Source: an uncultured Sphingomonas sp.
GTDB taxonomy: Bacteria; Pseudomonadota; Alphaproteobacteria; Sphingomonadales; Sphingomonadaceae
Reading direction: 5' to 3'
NCBI GenBank assembly: GCA_913775975.1
Contig: CAJYLQ010000017.1
Coordinates: 1-64,000 of the forward strand
Length of the DNA: 64,000 nucleotides
Translations under genes and position numbers: made by a program
In this document: piece by piece, positions 52,691 through 62,346 of the stretch
Layout of the letters: every line of letters begins with the position of its first letter
Numbering within the stretch: the stretch's first letter is position 1
The notes under the pieces: generated by a model
Database searches by the model: none
What the model saw: the letters and a program-made list of their open reading frames with translations, nothing else
What the model was told of the DNA's origin: nothing

Positions 52691-54214
52691 TCAATGGACG
52701 AGCGGCCGGTCGCGGCGCAGGTAGACCAGGCTGTGCCCTTCGTCCCGCCGCGTCCTGAGCACGAGGCGATAGTCGCGCGCGATCGCCGCCTCCACCAGCG
52801 CGTGGGTGGCCGGGTTCCAGTCCGCGAAGGGGGGATCGAGCGTCACGATGACGGGCGGCCGCCTGCCCAGGATGCGGCGCACCTCCGCCACATCGTCCAC
52901 CCCGCTCGCCCCCGCCTCGTTCGCATAGGCCAGCGTCGAGGGGAAGGCGCGCGCCGTCGGCAGGCAGGTGCCTGACAGGAAATAGGTGATCGAATCGCCC
53001 GCGAAGACATAGGGGCATTCCCCGCCGCTATTGACCGCGACGACATGCGCGACCTCGCGCGCGCCGGCCGCGTCGGTCGGCACCAGCAGCACGCGCACGA
53101 CGAACAGCACCGCGCCGATCGCCAGCAGCAGCGCCGCCGCCCAGCGCCGCCGGTCGAGCGCGGGCGCGGCGATCATCATCAGCGGCAGCATCAGCGGCAG
53201 CGCATAATGGTCGAAGAACGCGCCGATCATCGCATAGGCGATCAGCGCCGCCGCCAGCCAGGCGAACGCCAGCACCATCTCCGCCCGCCATGGCCGCGCG
53301 CGAAGCGCGACGACCGCGCACAGGACGAAGGGTGACAGCTGCGACCAGCTGCCCGCCAGCCGCCCCGCGATCCGCGACGCGGGATAGCCGTGCCGCAACG
53401 CGACCGAGGCGAAATTGGCGAACCAGAACGCCTCAAACACCGCTGGCCCGCGCGAGGCATAGACCGCGATGACGGCCAGCGTCGGCAGCAGCGCCAGCAC
53501 GATCCAGCCGAGCGCTGCCGCTACCAGCGCCGGCCACGACACGCCCGCCCGGCGCGCATACCGGCAATGCGCGAGGCCGAAGACCGCGCCCTCCACCACG
53601 GGCGTGTACTTGGTCTGGATCGCGAGGCCCGCGAGGAAGCACGCCGCCGCACCGCTCCACAGGATCGCGCGCCGCTCGCCCCGCGCCGCCCGTTCGGGCA
53701 GGCGCAGCATCAGCAGCGCCGCCGCCGCCATGAACAGGTTGTAGAAGACGGGCGACTGGCCGCCGCCGCCGCTGAACAGCGACAGCCAGATCAGATAGGC
53801 CAGCCCCACCGCCAGCCCCGCGCGCGGCGATCCGCCCAGCCGCAGGCCGCCGCGCATCACCAGCCAGGCGGTGGCCGCCGCGAACAGCGTCGCGACCAGC
53901 TGATAGGCGACCAGCCCCTCGCCCGGCAGCAGCCGCATCAGCGCATAGAGCGCGAACAGCCCCACCGGCTTGCGGTCCCACACGTCCAGATAGGGCCAAG
54001 CGCCGTGCAGCATCCGATCCGCGACGAGCAGATAATATTGCTCGTCGACATGGATCACCGGATTGCCGAAATCCCGGCAGCGCAGGATCAGCGCCGCCGC
54101 CAGCAGGATCGCGAACGCCGGGACGGGGCGCAGCCACCACGGATGCGGGGCGGTCGGCCCCGACGAGAGCGCCGGGGATGCCGGGAAAGATCGCGCGACG
54201 GATGGGCTTCGCAT
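52691..54214 (-). CDS. GT39/ArnT-like membrane glycosyltransferase
   Basis: 507 residues from the ATG at 54214; the longer track start lies in the shared leader. About twelve helices. The first periplasmic loop has VIHVDEQYYLLVADRMLHGA and YLDVWDRKP, the acidic and aromatic pattern of the PMT/ArnT superfamily, which moves a sugar from a lipid carrier to lipid A, protein or another lipid. The C-terminal soluble part begins near 420. Divergent from a GT2/deacetylase pair, suggesting one glycolipid pathway. Acceptor unknown. Confidence 0.85.
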   Translation of the reverse strand: MRSPSVARSFPASPALSSGPTAPHPWWLRPVPAFAILLAAALILRCRDFGNPVIHVDEQYYLLVADRMLHGAWPYLDVWDRKPVGLFALYALMRLLPGEGLVAYQLVATLFAAATAWLVMRGGLRLGGSPRAGLAVGLAYLIWLSLFSGGGGQSPVFYNLFMAAAALLMLRLPERAARGERRAILWSGAAACFLAGLAIQTKYTPVVEGAVFGLAHCRYARRAGVSWPALVAAALGWIVLALLPTLAVIAVYASRGPAVFEAFWFANFASVALRHGYPASRIAGRLAGSWSQLSPFVLCAVVALRARPWRAEMVLAFAWLAAALIAYAMIGAFFDHYALPLMLPLMMIAAPALDRRRWAAALLLAIGAVLFVVRVLLVPTDAAGAREVAHVVAVNSGGECPYVFAGDSITYFLSGTCLPTARAFPSTLAYANEAGASGVDDVAEVRRILGRRPPVIVTLDPPFADWNPATHALVEAAIARDYRLVLRTRRDEGHSLVYLRRDRPLVH

Positions 54215-54516
54215 CGTTTCTCGAAGAGCAGGACAGGGGCGGGCTGACCGGGTGTGGCGGCGGATGCCGGGCGCCGGATCGGGCCGGTCCGCCCCCACCG
54301 CCAGACGCCCGCCATGTAGGCCGCGCGGGCCCGGAAATCGACTTAACTATTTTTTGTCCATCCGGTGCGGGTGGCGGGAATCGGCGTCGTCTACCCCGTG
54401 GAGGGAGATTGCCGGGGGGTATTCGACCTTGGGGGGCCAGGGGTCGGCGGCGGGGGATATCCCGCATGTCCGGCCCGGCCGCTCCGCATACCCCGCGCCG
54501 ATCGACCGCACGGCCG
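54215..54516. promoter_or_regulatory. 302-base divergent leader between two glycosyltransferase genes
   Basis: No gene seen. It contains an AT-rich patch (ACTTAACTATTTTTTGTCC near 54341-54360) suitable for promoters in this GC-rich context, and the palindrome GGGATATCCC at 54454-54463. Confidence 0.5.
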
Positions 54517-55428
54517 ATGGATGAAACGATGCTGCTCGACGTCACCGAACGCTTCTCGCTGCAACAGGCCCCGGCGGTGGTGCGCGCGCCGCCGGCGTGG
54601 AGCATCCTCGTCCCCTTCTTCAACGAGCGGGAGATGCTGCCCGCCACGATCGAAAGCCTCGCGGCGCAGACGCGGCCGGCGCGGCTGATCCTGATCGACA
54701 ACGGCTCGACCGACGGCAGTGCGACGATCGCGCGCGCGACGTGCGAGCGGCTGGGCCTCGACCACCTCGTCCTGACCGAGAACCGGCCGGGCAAGGTGCA
54801 GGCGCTGCAGACCGGGCTGGCCTGGGTCCACACCCCCTATGTCGCGACCTGCGATGCCGATACCTTCTACCCGCCAAACTATCTGGCGGCGGCGGAAGCG
54901 GTGCTGATGCAGGACGGCTGCGTCGTCGCCGGCGCCTATTGGGCGCCCGCCGACTCCGACGCGGCGGGCCGGGCGGGCGCGGGCCGGCTGATGCTGGCGG
55001 CGGCGCGCGCGCTGCCCCGCCAGTGCCATACGGGCGGCGCGGGCGAGAGCTTCCGCACCGAGGCGCTGGTCCGCGCGGGCGGCTTCGACCCCGCGATCTG
55101 GGGCTATGTGCTGGAGGATCACGAGGTGATCCACCGGCTGATGAAGCTGGGCACGATGCGCTATGCAATGGACCTGTGGTGCGCGCCCTCCCCGCGCAAG
55201 CGCGACCGCGTGTCGATCCGCTGGACGCTGTTCGAGCGGCTGGCCTACAGCGCGTGCGCGCCGGTGGCGGGGGACTGGTTCTTCTATCGCTTCCTCGCGC
55301 GTCGCCTCGCCGCGCGGCGGCTGCTGAGCCGCAACATCCGCGAGCGCGCCTATCAGGACGACGACGCGCCCCGGCCCCTGTTCACCCAAAGGACGATCCA
55401 TGGCGCGCCTCATCCTGTGTGCGGATGA
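54517..55428 (+). CDS. GT2 family glycosyltransferase
   Basis: 303 residues from the ATG at 54517 (54529 also possible); the track start lies in the leader. GT-A fold: SILVPFFNEREMLPATIESL, ILIDNGSTDGSA, YVATCDADTFYPPNYLAA with the metal-binding DAD, GGFDPAIWGYVLEDHEVIHR with the catalytic ED region. No transmembrane helix is obvious except a weak one near the C-end (LARRLAARRLLSRN is basic). It probably adds a sugar to a lipid or polysaccharide precursor on the cytosolic side. Overlaps the deacetylase gene by 29 bases. Confidence 0.9.
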   Translation: MDETMLLDVTERFSLQQAPAVVRAPPAWSILVPFFNEREMLPATIESLAAQTRPARLILIDNGSTDGSATIARATCERLGLDHLVLTENRPGKVQALQTGLAWVHTPYVATCDADTFYPPNYLAAAEAVLMQDGCVVAGAYWAPADSDAAGRAGAGRLMLAAARALPRQCHTGGAGESFRTEALVRAGGFDPAIWGYVLEDHEVIHRLMKLGTMRYAMDLWCAPSPRKRDRVSIRWTLFERLAYSACAPVAGDWFFYRFLARRLAARRLLSRNIRERAYQDDDAPRPLFTQRTIHGAPHPVCG

Positions 55429-56203
55429 TTTCGCCTTCTCGCCGGCGGTGAGTGCGACGATCGCGGCGCTGGCGGGCGAGGGACGGCTGAACGCGACGAG
55501 CTGCATGGCGGTGATGCCCGGCTGGCCCGCCGACAGCGCGCTGCTGCGCGACCTGCCGCCGACGGTCGAGATCGGGCTGCATATCGTGCTGACCGAGGAA
55601 CGGCCGCTGACGGCGATGCCGCTGCTCGCGCCGTCGGGCGTCCTGCCGACGATCCAGAAGATGGAATGGCTGTCCGGCCGCCCCGAACTGCCGCTGGACG
55701 AGATCGCCGCCGAGGTGGAGGCGCAGTTCGACGCGTTCGAGGGCGCGATGGGCCGCGCGCCCGATTTCGTCGACGGGCACCAGCACAGCCACGCGCTGCC
55801 GCATATCCGCGACCGGGTGCTGGACATCACCGCCCGCCGCGCGCCGCGCGCGTGGCTGCGCACCAACGAGGATGCGCTGGGCGCGCTGCTCTCCCGGCCG
55901 TATCGCGGCAAGGCGCTGGCGAGCGCGTGGCATTCGCGCGGGTTTCGCGCGGCGGCGGCGCGGCGCGGCCTGACCTGCAATCAGGGGTTTGCCGGCCATT
56001 ACGGCTTTGCGGGCGACTATGCCGCGCTGTTCCCCGCCTTTCTGCGCCGCCCCGGCGAGACGCATCTGGTGATGTGCCATCCGGGCGCTGGCTCGCGACC
56101 CGGCGACGCGATCGCGGCGGCGCGGCCGGTGGAGGCGGCGGCGCTGCGCCGGTTGCCGATCGCCGCGCTGGCGGCGGATCGGGGTTTGACCTTCCCCGCC
56201 TGA
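55400..56203 (+). CDS. ChbG/HpnK family carbohydrate deacetylase
   Basis: 267 residues. Seen: ARLILCADDFAFSPAVSATI (metal and catalytic Asp pair), EIGLHIVLTEERPLT and PDFVDGHQHSHALPHIRD, then THLVMCHPGAGSRPGD, matching the YdjC/ChbG fold. Members remove acetyl groups from N-acetylglucosamine units; HpnK does this in hopanoid glycolipids next to a GT2 enzyme. The 29-base overlap with the GT2 gene supports a shared pathway. Twenty bases upstream of the ECF sigma gene. Confidence 0.9.
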   Translation: MARLILCADDFAFSPAVSATIAALAGEGRLNATSCMAVMPGWPADSALLRDLPPTVEIGLHIVLTEERPLTAMPLLAPSGVLPTIQKMEWLSGRPELPLDEIAAEVEAQFDAFEGAMGRAPDFVDGHQHSHALPHIRDRVLDITARRAPRAWLRTNEDALGALLSRPYRGKALASAWHSRGFRAAAARRGLTCNQGFAGHYGFAGDYAALFPAFLRRPGETHLVMCHPGAGSRPGDAIAAARPVEAAALRRLPIAALAADRGLTFPA

Positions 56204-56223
56204 TCGGGGAACAACCGGCTTTG

Positions 56224-56778
56224 ATGGACGGGGGCCTCAAGGCGATATTTCTGGCGCAGCGGCCCGCGCTGCTCCGCCTGCTCGCCGCGCGGCTGGGCGA
56301 CGCGGCCGAGGCGGAGGACGTGCTGCAGGACATGTGGCTGCGCATCGACGGGCTGGCCGACCGCCCCGTCGACCAGCCCGCCGCCTTCCTGTTCCGCGTC
56401 GCCGCCAATCTGGCGACCGACCGGCGCATCGCGACGCAGCGGCGCGATGCGCGCGATGGCGCCTGGCACGCCGTCCAGCCCGTGGCGGAGGAACTGCCCG
56501 ACCCCGAACGCGCCCTCATCGCCCGCGACCGGCTGGCGCGGATCGAAGGCGCGATGGCCGACATGCCAGAACGGATGCGCACGGCGCTGCGTCTGTTCCG
56601 CCTGGAGGAACAGCCGCAACGGGTCATCGCCGAAAGGCTGGGGATCACCGTCAGCGGCGTCGAAAAGCTGTTGCGGCGGGGATTTCAGCGTCTGGTCGAA
56701 ATTGCCGAAGCGGATGGTGCGGTTTCGGGCGATCGGCGTCGTCATGAGGGTGAAGGGATGGCGGACGGTGACGGCTGA
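56224..56778 (+). CDS. FecI-type ECF sigma factor
   Basis: 184 residues from the ATG at 56224; the track start lies in the deacetylase gene. Region 2: LLRLLAARLGDAAEAEDVLQDMWLRI and FLFRVAANLATDRR. Region 4: MRTALRLFRLEEQPQRVIAERLGITVSGVEKLLRRG. It is released by the FecR-type partner in response to the TonB receptor downstream. The 3' end overlaps fecR. Confidence 0.9.
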   Translation: MDGGLKAIFLAQRPALLRLLAARLGDAAEAEDVLQDMWLRIDGLADRPVDQPAAFLFRVAANLATDRRIATQRRDARDGAWHAVQPVAEELPDPERALIARDRLARIEGAMADMPERMRTALRLFRLEEQPQRVIAERLGITVSGVEKLLRRGFQRLVEIAEADGAVSGDRRRHEGEGMADGDG

Positions 56779-57760
56779 CGCGCGGATCATGGACGAGGCG
56801 ATCGGATGGCATCTGCGCCAGCCGTCGATGACCGCTGCCGACTGGCTGGCCTTCACCGACTGGCTGGAGGCGGACGCCGCCCATGCCGCCGCCTATGACC
56901 GGGTGGCGCTGGCCGATCGGATGATGCCGATCGCGACTTTCGAGGCCCCGTCGGCTGCTTCCGAGCCGGCCCCGACGCCGGTCCTGCCGGTCGCCGCCAA
57001 TGATGATGCGCCGCGCGCACGCCACTGGCGCCGCGTGCTGGGCGGGTCGGTCGCGGCGGCGGTGGCGGCGGTGCTGATCGTGCCGCTGGCGCTGCCGCAC
57101 GGCCCCGCCCCCTATGCCGTCGAAACCGCCGCCGGTGAGCGCCGCGTCGTCGCGCTGGGCGATGGCACCCGGATCGAGATGGGCGGCGATACGCGGCTGA
57201 CGCTGGACCGGCACGACGACCGGGTCGCGGTGCTCGATCGCGGGCAGGCGCTGTTCACCGTCCGCCACGACGCCGACCACCCCTTCACCCTGACCGCCGG
57301 TACGGTCGAGATCCGCGACCTCGGCACCGTGTTCGACGTCGCCGTAACAGGTAAGGATCGGCGCGCGCGGCTGGCGGTGCAGGTGGCGGAGGGATCGGTG
57401 ATGGTCCGCCCCGACCGCGCACCCGTCGTCCTGACGCGCGGCCAGACGCTGACCACCGACATGGCGGGGGGCCATGAGCTGCGCGGAACGGTGGCACCCG
57501 AAGAGGTCGGCGGCTGGCGCGACGGGCGCATCGCGCTGACCGATGCGACGCTGGGCGATCTGGCCGACGCGTGGCGCGCCCGCTTCGGGACGCGCGTCAC
57601 CCTGGGCGGTGAGTTGCCGCATCGCCCGTTTAGCGGCATGGTGACGCTGACGGGTAGGGCTGAGCGCGACGTGCCTCACATGGCGGCGCTGATCGGGGCG
57701 GATTGGCGGCGCGAGGGTGACGACTGGATCATCGAGGCGCCGGGGGGCCGGTCGCGCTGA
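56768..57760 (+). CDS. FecR-type anti-sigma/regulator
   Basis: 330 residues from a GTG at 56768 that overlaps the sigma gene; ATGs at 56744 and 56789 are alternatives. N-terminal DUF4880-like part (AIGWHLRQPSMTAADWLAFTDWLEAD), one helix (GGSVAAAVAAVLIVPLAL), then the FecR domain with VVALGDGTRIEMGGDTRLTL and AVLDRGQALFTVRHD. A C-terminal STN-interacting part ends the protein. It relays the state of the outer-membrane receptor to the sigma factor. Overlaps the receptor gene by 44 bases. Confidence 0.9.
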   Translation: MTADARIMDEAIGWHLRQPSMTAADWLAFTDWLEADAAHAAAYDRVALADRMMPIATFEAPSAASEPAPTPVLPVAANDDAPRARHWRRVLGGSVAAAVAAVLIVPLALPHGPAPYAVETAAGERRVVALGDGTRIEMGGDTRLTLDRHDDRVAVLDRGQALFTVRHDADHPFTLTAGTVEIRDLGTVFDVAVTGKDRRARLAVQVAEGSVMVRPDRAPVVLTRGQTLTTDMAGGHELRGTVAPEEVGGWRDGRIALTDATLGDLADAWRARFGTRVTLGGELPHRPFSGMVTLTGRAERDVPHMAALIGADWRREGDDWIIEAPGGRSR

Positions 57761-60155
57761 CCTGCTGATCGTCGCCCTGCGCGCGGCGCCGCTTTGCGCG
57801 GTATCGCTGTGCGCGGGCATCGGGGCGATCCCGGCGCGTGCCGCGCCCGCCGGGCACATCATCCGCGTCAGCTTGCCGGCGACCACGCTGGATCGGGCAC
57901 TGGCATTGCTCGGCCGGCAGGCGGGTCTGGATATCGCCAGCCTTGATCCCGGCCTGTCGCGCGTTCGCACGCGGCCGCTGGCGGGAACGCTGACACCGGA
58001 GGCGGCGCTGGCCCGGCTGTTGCGCAGATCGGGCTATCGCGCCGTCCGCGTCGATGCGCGCGGCTTTCGCGTCGAGCGGGATGCGACGCCCGCCCGCCGC
58101 GCTGCGCCGCGCCGCCCTGCCACGCCGCCTGCCGCCGCACCGCCGCCGCCCGCCGGGCCCGCACCCGACATCGTCGTGACCGCCAGCAAGCAGGCGGTGC
58201 CGCTGCTGCGCTATCCCGGCAGCCTGACGCGGCTCGATCCGGGCCTGCTGCCAGGGGGGATGCCGACCGATCCCGGCGGCCTGACGCGGCTGTTGCCGGT
58301 GTTGCAGGGCACGGGCTTCGGGCCAGGCCGCGACAAGCTGTTCATCCGGGGCATCGCCGACAGCAGCTTTCCGGGCGCCGCGCAGTCCACCGCGAGCATC
58401 TATTTCGGTGACGTGCAGTTGGGCTTTTCCGGCGCCGACCCCGCCGTGCGCCTGTACGACATGGCGGACGTGGAGGTGCTGGAGGGGCCGCAGGGCACGC
58501 TGTACGGCGCCGGCACGATCGGCGGCGTCGTCCGCCTGACGCCCAACCCGGTCGAGCTGGACCGGGCGGGCGGCGCGATGATCGCCGGGACGACGCTGAC
58601 CGCCGGCGGCCAGCCGGGCGCAGACCTCGCCGCGACCGCGAACCTGCCGCTGGTACGCGGCGTCGCGGGCGTGCGCGGCACGCTCTACCGCGTGCGCGAC
58701 GGCGGGTATGTCGACGATCGGCAGCGCGGCGCGCGGAACGTGAACACCGTCGATACGACCGGCGGGCGGCTGGCCGTGCGCATCGCGCCGGGCGGGGGCT
58801 GGACGATCGACCTCGGCGGGCTGGCGCAGGGCATCGACGCCGCCGATGCGCAATATGCGGAGCGGCGGGTGGGCCCGCTCTCCCGCCGATCCGGACTGGC
58901 GCAGCCATATGACAGCGACATCCTGCTGGGCCGCGCCGTCATCACGCGGCGGTTCGACGACGGGCTGGAGCTGGTGTCCGCGACCGGACTGGCGGTGGCC
59001 CATGCACAGGACCTGTTCGATACCGGCCGCCGCGTCGCCACCGCGCAGGGGGCGACCGTCTATGGCACTCAGCGATCAAAGCGGCTGCTCAGCCACGAGA
59101 TGCGATTGTCGCGCAGTACCGCGACGGGGCATTCCTGGATCGTCGGCGTCACGATGCTGGACAATCGCGACAGCCAGAACCGCACGATCGGCTTCGCCGC
59201 CGCGCCGATGGAGATCATCGGCGTCACCAACCGCACGGGCAGCGCCTCCTTGTTCGGAGAGGCGACGGTGGCGGTGCGGCGCGACCTGGCGCTGACGCTG
59301 GGGCTGCGCGCCACCTCCGCCCGGGTCGATGGCGCGCCGTCGTTCCGCCCGGCGGGCACCCCGCTGATCGCCGGGCAGCGGACCAGCCGGATCGACCCCA
59401 CGGCGGCGCTGTCCTGGCGGCTTGCCCCCGATCTGGCGATGTTCGCCCGGGTGCAGACGGGCTTTCGCACCGGCGGCCTCGCGGTCGCGCGCAGCGTCGG
59501 GCGGGTCGCGGTGTTCCGGCCCGATTCGATCCTCGTCGAGGAACTGGGCATCCGCCGCGTCCGCCGGGGGCCGACCGGCCTCGCCTTCAGCGCCACGCTG
59601 TCGCACGCGACATGGCGGAACATCCAGGCCGATCTCGTCACCCGGCGCGGCCTGCCCTATACCGCCAATATCGGCACCGCGTGGATCGGCGCGCTGGGCG
59701 GGATGGTCGACTGGGTGCCGACGCCCGGCCTGCGCGCGACCGCCTCGTTCCTCTATACCGGCAATCGGGTCAGCGGCGCGCTGGCCGACACGTCCCGGCG
59801 CGAGAATCGGCGCCTGCCCGATACGCCCCCCTTCGCGGCGAGCGGCGCGATCCGCTACGAATGGTCCGCGACCGCGGACGATCGGCTGGGGGTATCCGCC
59901 GACGGCGCCTATGTCGGCCGGTCGGTGCTGGGGACGGGCGACCTGTTCGACGTCACGCAGGGCCGTTACGGCACGCTGCGCGCCGCCACCTGGTGGACGC
60001 ACCACCGCACGACGGTGACGCTGGCGGTGGACAATATGCTCGATTCGCACGGCAACCGTTTCGCCTCCGGCAATCCGCTGATCCTGAGCGCGCGGGACCA
60101 GACGACCCCGCCGCGCCCGCTGAACGCGCGGCTGGGGGTCGCGGTGGCGTTCTGA
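57717..60155 (+). CDS. TonB-dependent transducer (FecA-like) with STN domain
   Basis: 812 residues, GTG start; the basic n-region SSRRRGAGR and LLIVALRAAPLCAVSLCAG form the signal peptide. The STN signalling domain is at about 45-125 (IIRVSLPATTLDRALALLGR). A Pro/Ala linker leads to the plug (FIRGIADSSFPGAAQ, VEVLEGPQGTLYGAGTIGGV) and a 22-strand barrel ending RLGVAVAF with a terminal Phe. It imports an iron complex or another scarce ligand and signals through the preceding FecR and sigma. Ligand unknown. Confidence 0.92.
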   Translation: MTTGSSRRRGAGRADLLIVALRAAPLCAVSLCAGIGAIPARAAPAGHIIRVSLPATTLDRALALLGRQAGLDIASLDPGLSRVRTRPLAGTLTPEAALARLLRRSGYRAVRVDARGFRVERDATPARRAAPRRPATPPAAAPPPPAGPAPDIVVTASKQAVPLLRYPGSLTRLDPGLLPGGMPTDPGGLTRLLPVLQGTGFGPGRDKLFIRGIADSSFPGAAQSTASIYFGDVQLGFSGADPAVRLYDMADVEVLEGPQGTLYGAGTIGGVVRLTPNPVELDRAGGAMIAGTTLTAGGQPGADLAATANLPLVRGVAGVRGTLYRVRDGGYVDDRQRGARNVNTVDTTGGRLAVRIAPGGGWTIDLGGLAQGIDAADAQYAERRVGPLSRRSGLAQPYDSDILLGRAVITRRFDDGLELVSATGLAVAHAQDLFDTGRRVATAQGATVYGTQRSKRLLSHEMRLSRSTATGHSWIVGVTMLDNRDSQNRTIGFAAAPMEIIGVTNRTGSASLFGEATVAVRRDLALTLGLRATSARVDGAPSFRPAGTPLIAGQRTSRIDPTAALSWRLAPDLAMFARVQTGFRTGGLAVARSVGRVAVFRPDSILVEELGIRRVRRGPTGLAFSATLSHATWRNIQADLVTRRGLPYTANIGTAWIGALGGMVDWVPTPGLRATASFLYTGNRVSGALADTSRRENRRLPDTPPFAASGAIRYEWSATADDRLGVSADGAYVGRSVLGTGDLFDVTQGRYGTLRAATWWTHHRTTVTLAVDNMLDSHGNRFASGNPLILSARDQTTPPRPLNARLGVAVAF

Positions 60156-60192
60156 CAACCCCCTTCCAGCGAAGCGGTACGGGCCGTGCGCG

Positions 60193-60870
60193 TTATCCGC
60201 GCACGTCGTTCTGCGTCACCGGCACGATCTTGATCTCCACCCGGCGGTTCGCGGCGCGCCCCTCCTCGGTATCGTTGGAGGCGATCGGCTGCGTCTTGCC
60301 ATAGCCGCGCGTCGCGATGCGGGCAGCCTGCACGCCATGGCTGGCGAGATAATCGGCAACGGAGGTCGCCCGCCGCTCCGACAGAGCCTGGTTGTACGCG
60401 TCGCTGCCGATCGAATCGGTGTGGCCGTACACATCGACATAGGTCTGGTTGTATTCGCCCAGCGTCTGCGCGACCTGGTCCAGCGTCTTCTGGAACTGCG
60501 GCTGCACAGTCGCGCTGTCATAGGCGAAGGTGATGCCCGACGGCAGGTTCAGCACCAGATCGTCGCCGCGCCGGATCACCTGCACGTCGCTGCCGGCGGT
60601 GCGTTCGCGCAGCGCGCGCTCCTGCTTGTCCATATAGGCGCCGATGCCCGCTCCCGCGAGACCGCCGATCCCCGCGCCGATGATCTTCTCCGTCCGGTCG
60701 CGCCGCCCGCCGACCACGTCGCCCAGCAGATAGCCGCCCAGCGCGCCGCCGATGCCGCCGATCGCCGCCTTCGAAATGCGCCGCTGCCCGGTCTCCGGGT
60801 CCGTGGTGCAGCCCGCCGTCGCCATCGTCGTGGCCAGCGCCGCCGTCAGGAGAATGCGATGCGTCTTCAT
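60193..60870 (-). CDS. OmpA-family glycine-zipper lipoprotein
   Basis: 225 residues from the ATG at 60870 (GAGGG ribosome site); the track start lies upstream of a promoter-like sequence. Lipoprotein signal ending ALATTMATAGC, then a glycine zipper (AAIGGIGGALGGYLLGDVVGG and GAGIGGLAGAGIGAYM), then an OmpA C-domain (YVDVYGHTDSIGSDAYNQAL, LSERRATSVADYL and NRRVEIKI) that grips peptidoglycan. It tethers the outer membrane to the wall. Confidence 0.93.
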   Translation of the reverse strand: MKTHRILLTAALATTMATAGCTTDPETGQRRISKAAIGGIGGALGGYLLGDVVGGRRDRTEKIIGAGIGGLAGAGIGAYMDKQERALRERTAGSDVQVIRRGDDLVLNLPSGITFAYDSATVQPQFQKTLDQVAQTLGEYNQTYVDVYGHTDSIGSDAYNQALSERRATSVADYLASHGVQAARIATRGYGKTQPIASNDTEEGRAANRRVEIKIVPVTQNDVRG

Positions 60871-60898
60871 GTTCACCCTCGTCATATGTCGGATCACC

Positions 60899-60924
60899 AA
60901 CCCCGGGGGGCCGCATCCTGTTCC
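60899..60924 (-). promoter_or_regulatory. Weak EcfG-like promoter for the OmpA-family gene
   Basis: Minus strand GGAAC (60924-60920), 17 bases, GGTT (60902-60899); the usual C before GTT is G. It lies about 28 bases before the ATG. Confidence 0.35.
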
Positions 60925-61037
60925 GCCTGCGTATCGATCGCCACCTGAACGGGCGATGGCGATCCGCATTCGCAGCGGCAGCCGCTACAGGCCATTGTCG
61001 CGGGTGTCATTTCCCGGCTAGAGCGTTGGACAGGTCA

Positions 61038-62339
61038 ATGGCACCCCTTCCCCCCTTCCCCTGGATCGACGTCGCGATCATCCTCGCGCTGACGGCGATG
61101 AACGGCGTCTTCGCAATGAGCGAACTGGCCGTCGTCTCCGCGCGCAAGGCGCGGCTGGAGGCGATGGCCCGCGCCGGCCGGGGCGGCGCGCGCGCCGCGC
61201 TGGAACTGGCGTCCGATCCCGGCAAGTTCCTGTCGGCAGTGCAGATCGGCATCACGCTGATCGGCATCCTGACCGGCGCCTATTCGGGCGCGAGCCTGGG
61301 CGGCCCCACCGGCGCGCGGCTGGCGCGGCTGGGCCTGCCGGCGGAAACGGCGGAAACGCTGGGCTTCGCGCTGGTGATCGGGCTGACCACCTATGCCTCG
61401 CTGATCGTCGGCGAACTGGTGCCCAAGCAGTTCGCGCTCCGCTCGCCGGAGGCGGTTGCGTCGTTCGTCGCGCGGCCGATGCGCTGGCTGGCGCGCCTGA
61501 CGAAGCCGCTAGTCTGGCTGCTCGATTCGTCCAGCGCGCTGATCTTTCGCCTGCTGCGCCTCGACCGCAGCGGCGAGGAGCAGGTGACGGCGGAAGAATT
61601 GCAGCTGATCGTCGCCGAAGCCTCCAAATCGGGGGTGATCGAGGAGCATGAGCGCTCGATCATCTCGGGCATCGTCCGCCTCGCCGACCGGCCGGTGCGC
61701 GAGGTAATGACGCCGCGTACGGAGATCGATTGGATCGACTGCCGCGCCGACCCCGCCGATATCCGCGCGACGCTGGCGGCGACGCAGCATACGCGGCTGC
61801 CGGTCGGCGACGGCTCGATCGACAGCGTACTGGGCGTGGTGCAGGCGCGCGATATCGCCGCCGCGCTGCTGCGTGGCGAGGCGCTGCACCTGCCCTCGCT
61901 GATGCGCAAGGCGCCGGTTGTGATCGACCGGATCGACGCGCCCGACGCCTTTCTGGCGCTGCGCGGGGCGGAGGTGCCGATGGCGCTGATCCACGACGAG
62001 TACGGCCATTTCGAAGGGATCGTGACGCCCGCCGACCTGTTGGCGGCGATCGGCGGCGCCTTCGGCTCCGACGCGGACCCGCGCGAGGCGCCCGACGTCG
62101 TCGTTCGCGACGACGGGTCGCTGCTGGTCGCGGGCACCATGCCCGCCGATGCGCTGGCGGAACGGCTGGGCATCGGCCTGCCCGAGGATCGTGACTATGC
62201 GACGGTCGCCGGCCTCGCGCTGGCGGCGCTGCGCCGCCTGCCCGACGAGGGCGAAAGCTTCATCGAACAGGGCTGGAAGTTCGAGATCGTTGACCTGGAC
62301 GGCCGCCGCATCGACAAGCTGCTCGTCAGCGTCGTCTGA
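61038..62339 (+). CDS. CNNM/CorC-type (HlyC family) membrane protein with CBS domains
   Basis: 433 residues from the ATG at 61038; the track uses a TTG 12 bases earlier. N-terminal DUF21 domain with four helices (VAIILALTAMNGVFAMSELAVVS, TLIGILTGAYSGASLGG, YASLIVGELVPKQFAL). Two CBS motifs are at about 195-320 (VREVMTPRTEIDWID, HDEYGHFEGIVTPADLL). A C-terminal CorC/HlyC transporter-associated domain completes it. Related to magnesium and cobalt handling proteins. A hairpin follows. Confidence 0.93.
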   Translation: MAPLPPFPWIDVAIILALTAMNGVFAMSELAVVSARKARLEAMARAGRGGARAALELASDPGKFLSAVQIGITLIGILTGAYSGASLGGPTGARLARLGLPAETAETLGFALVIGLTTYASLIVGELVPKQFALRSPEAVASFVARPMRWLARLTKPLVWLLDSSSALIFRLLRLDRSGEEQVTAEELQLIVAEASKSGVIEEHERSIISGIVRLADRPVREVMTPRTEIDWIDCRADPADIRATLAATQHTRLPVGDGSIDSVLGVVQARDIAAALLRGEALHLPSLMRKAPVVIDRIDAPDAFLALRGAEVPMALIHDEYGHFEGIVTPADLLAAIGGAFGSDADPREAPDVVVRDDGSLLVAGTMPADALAERLGIGLPEDRDYATVAGLALAALRRLPDEGESFIEQGWKFEIVDLDGRRIDKLLVSVV

Positions 62340-62346
62340 CCGCCCG

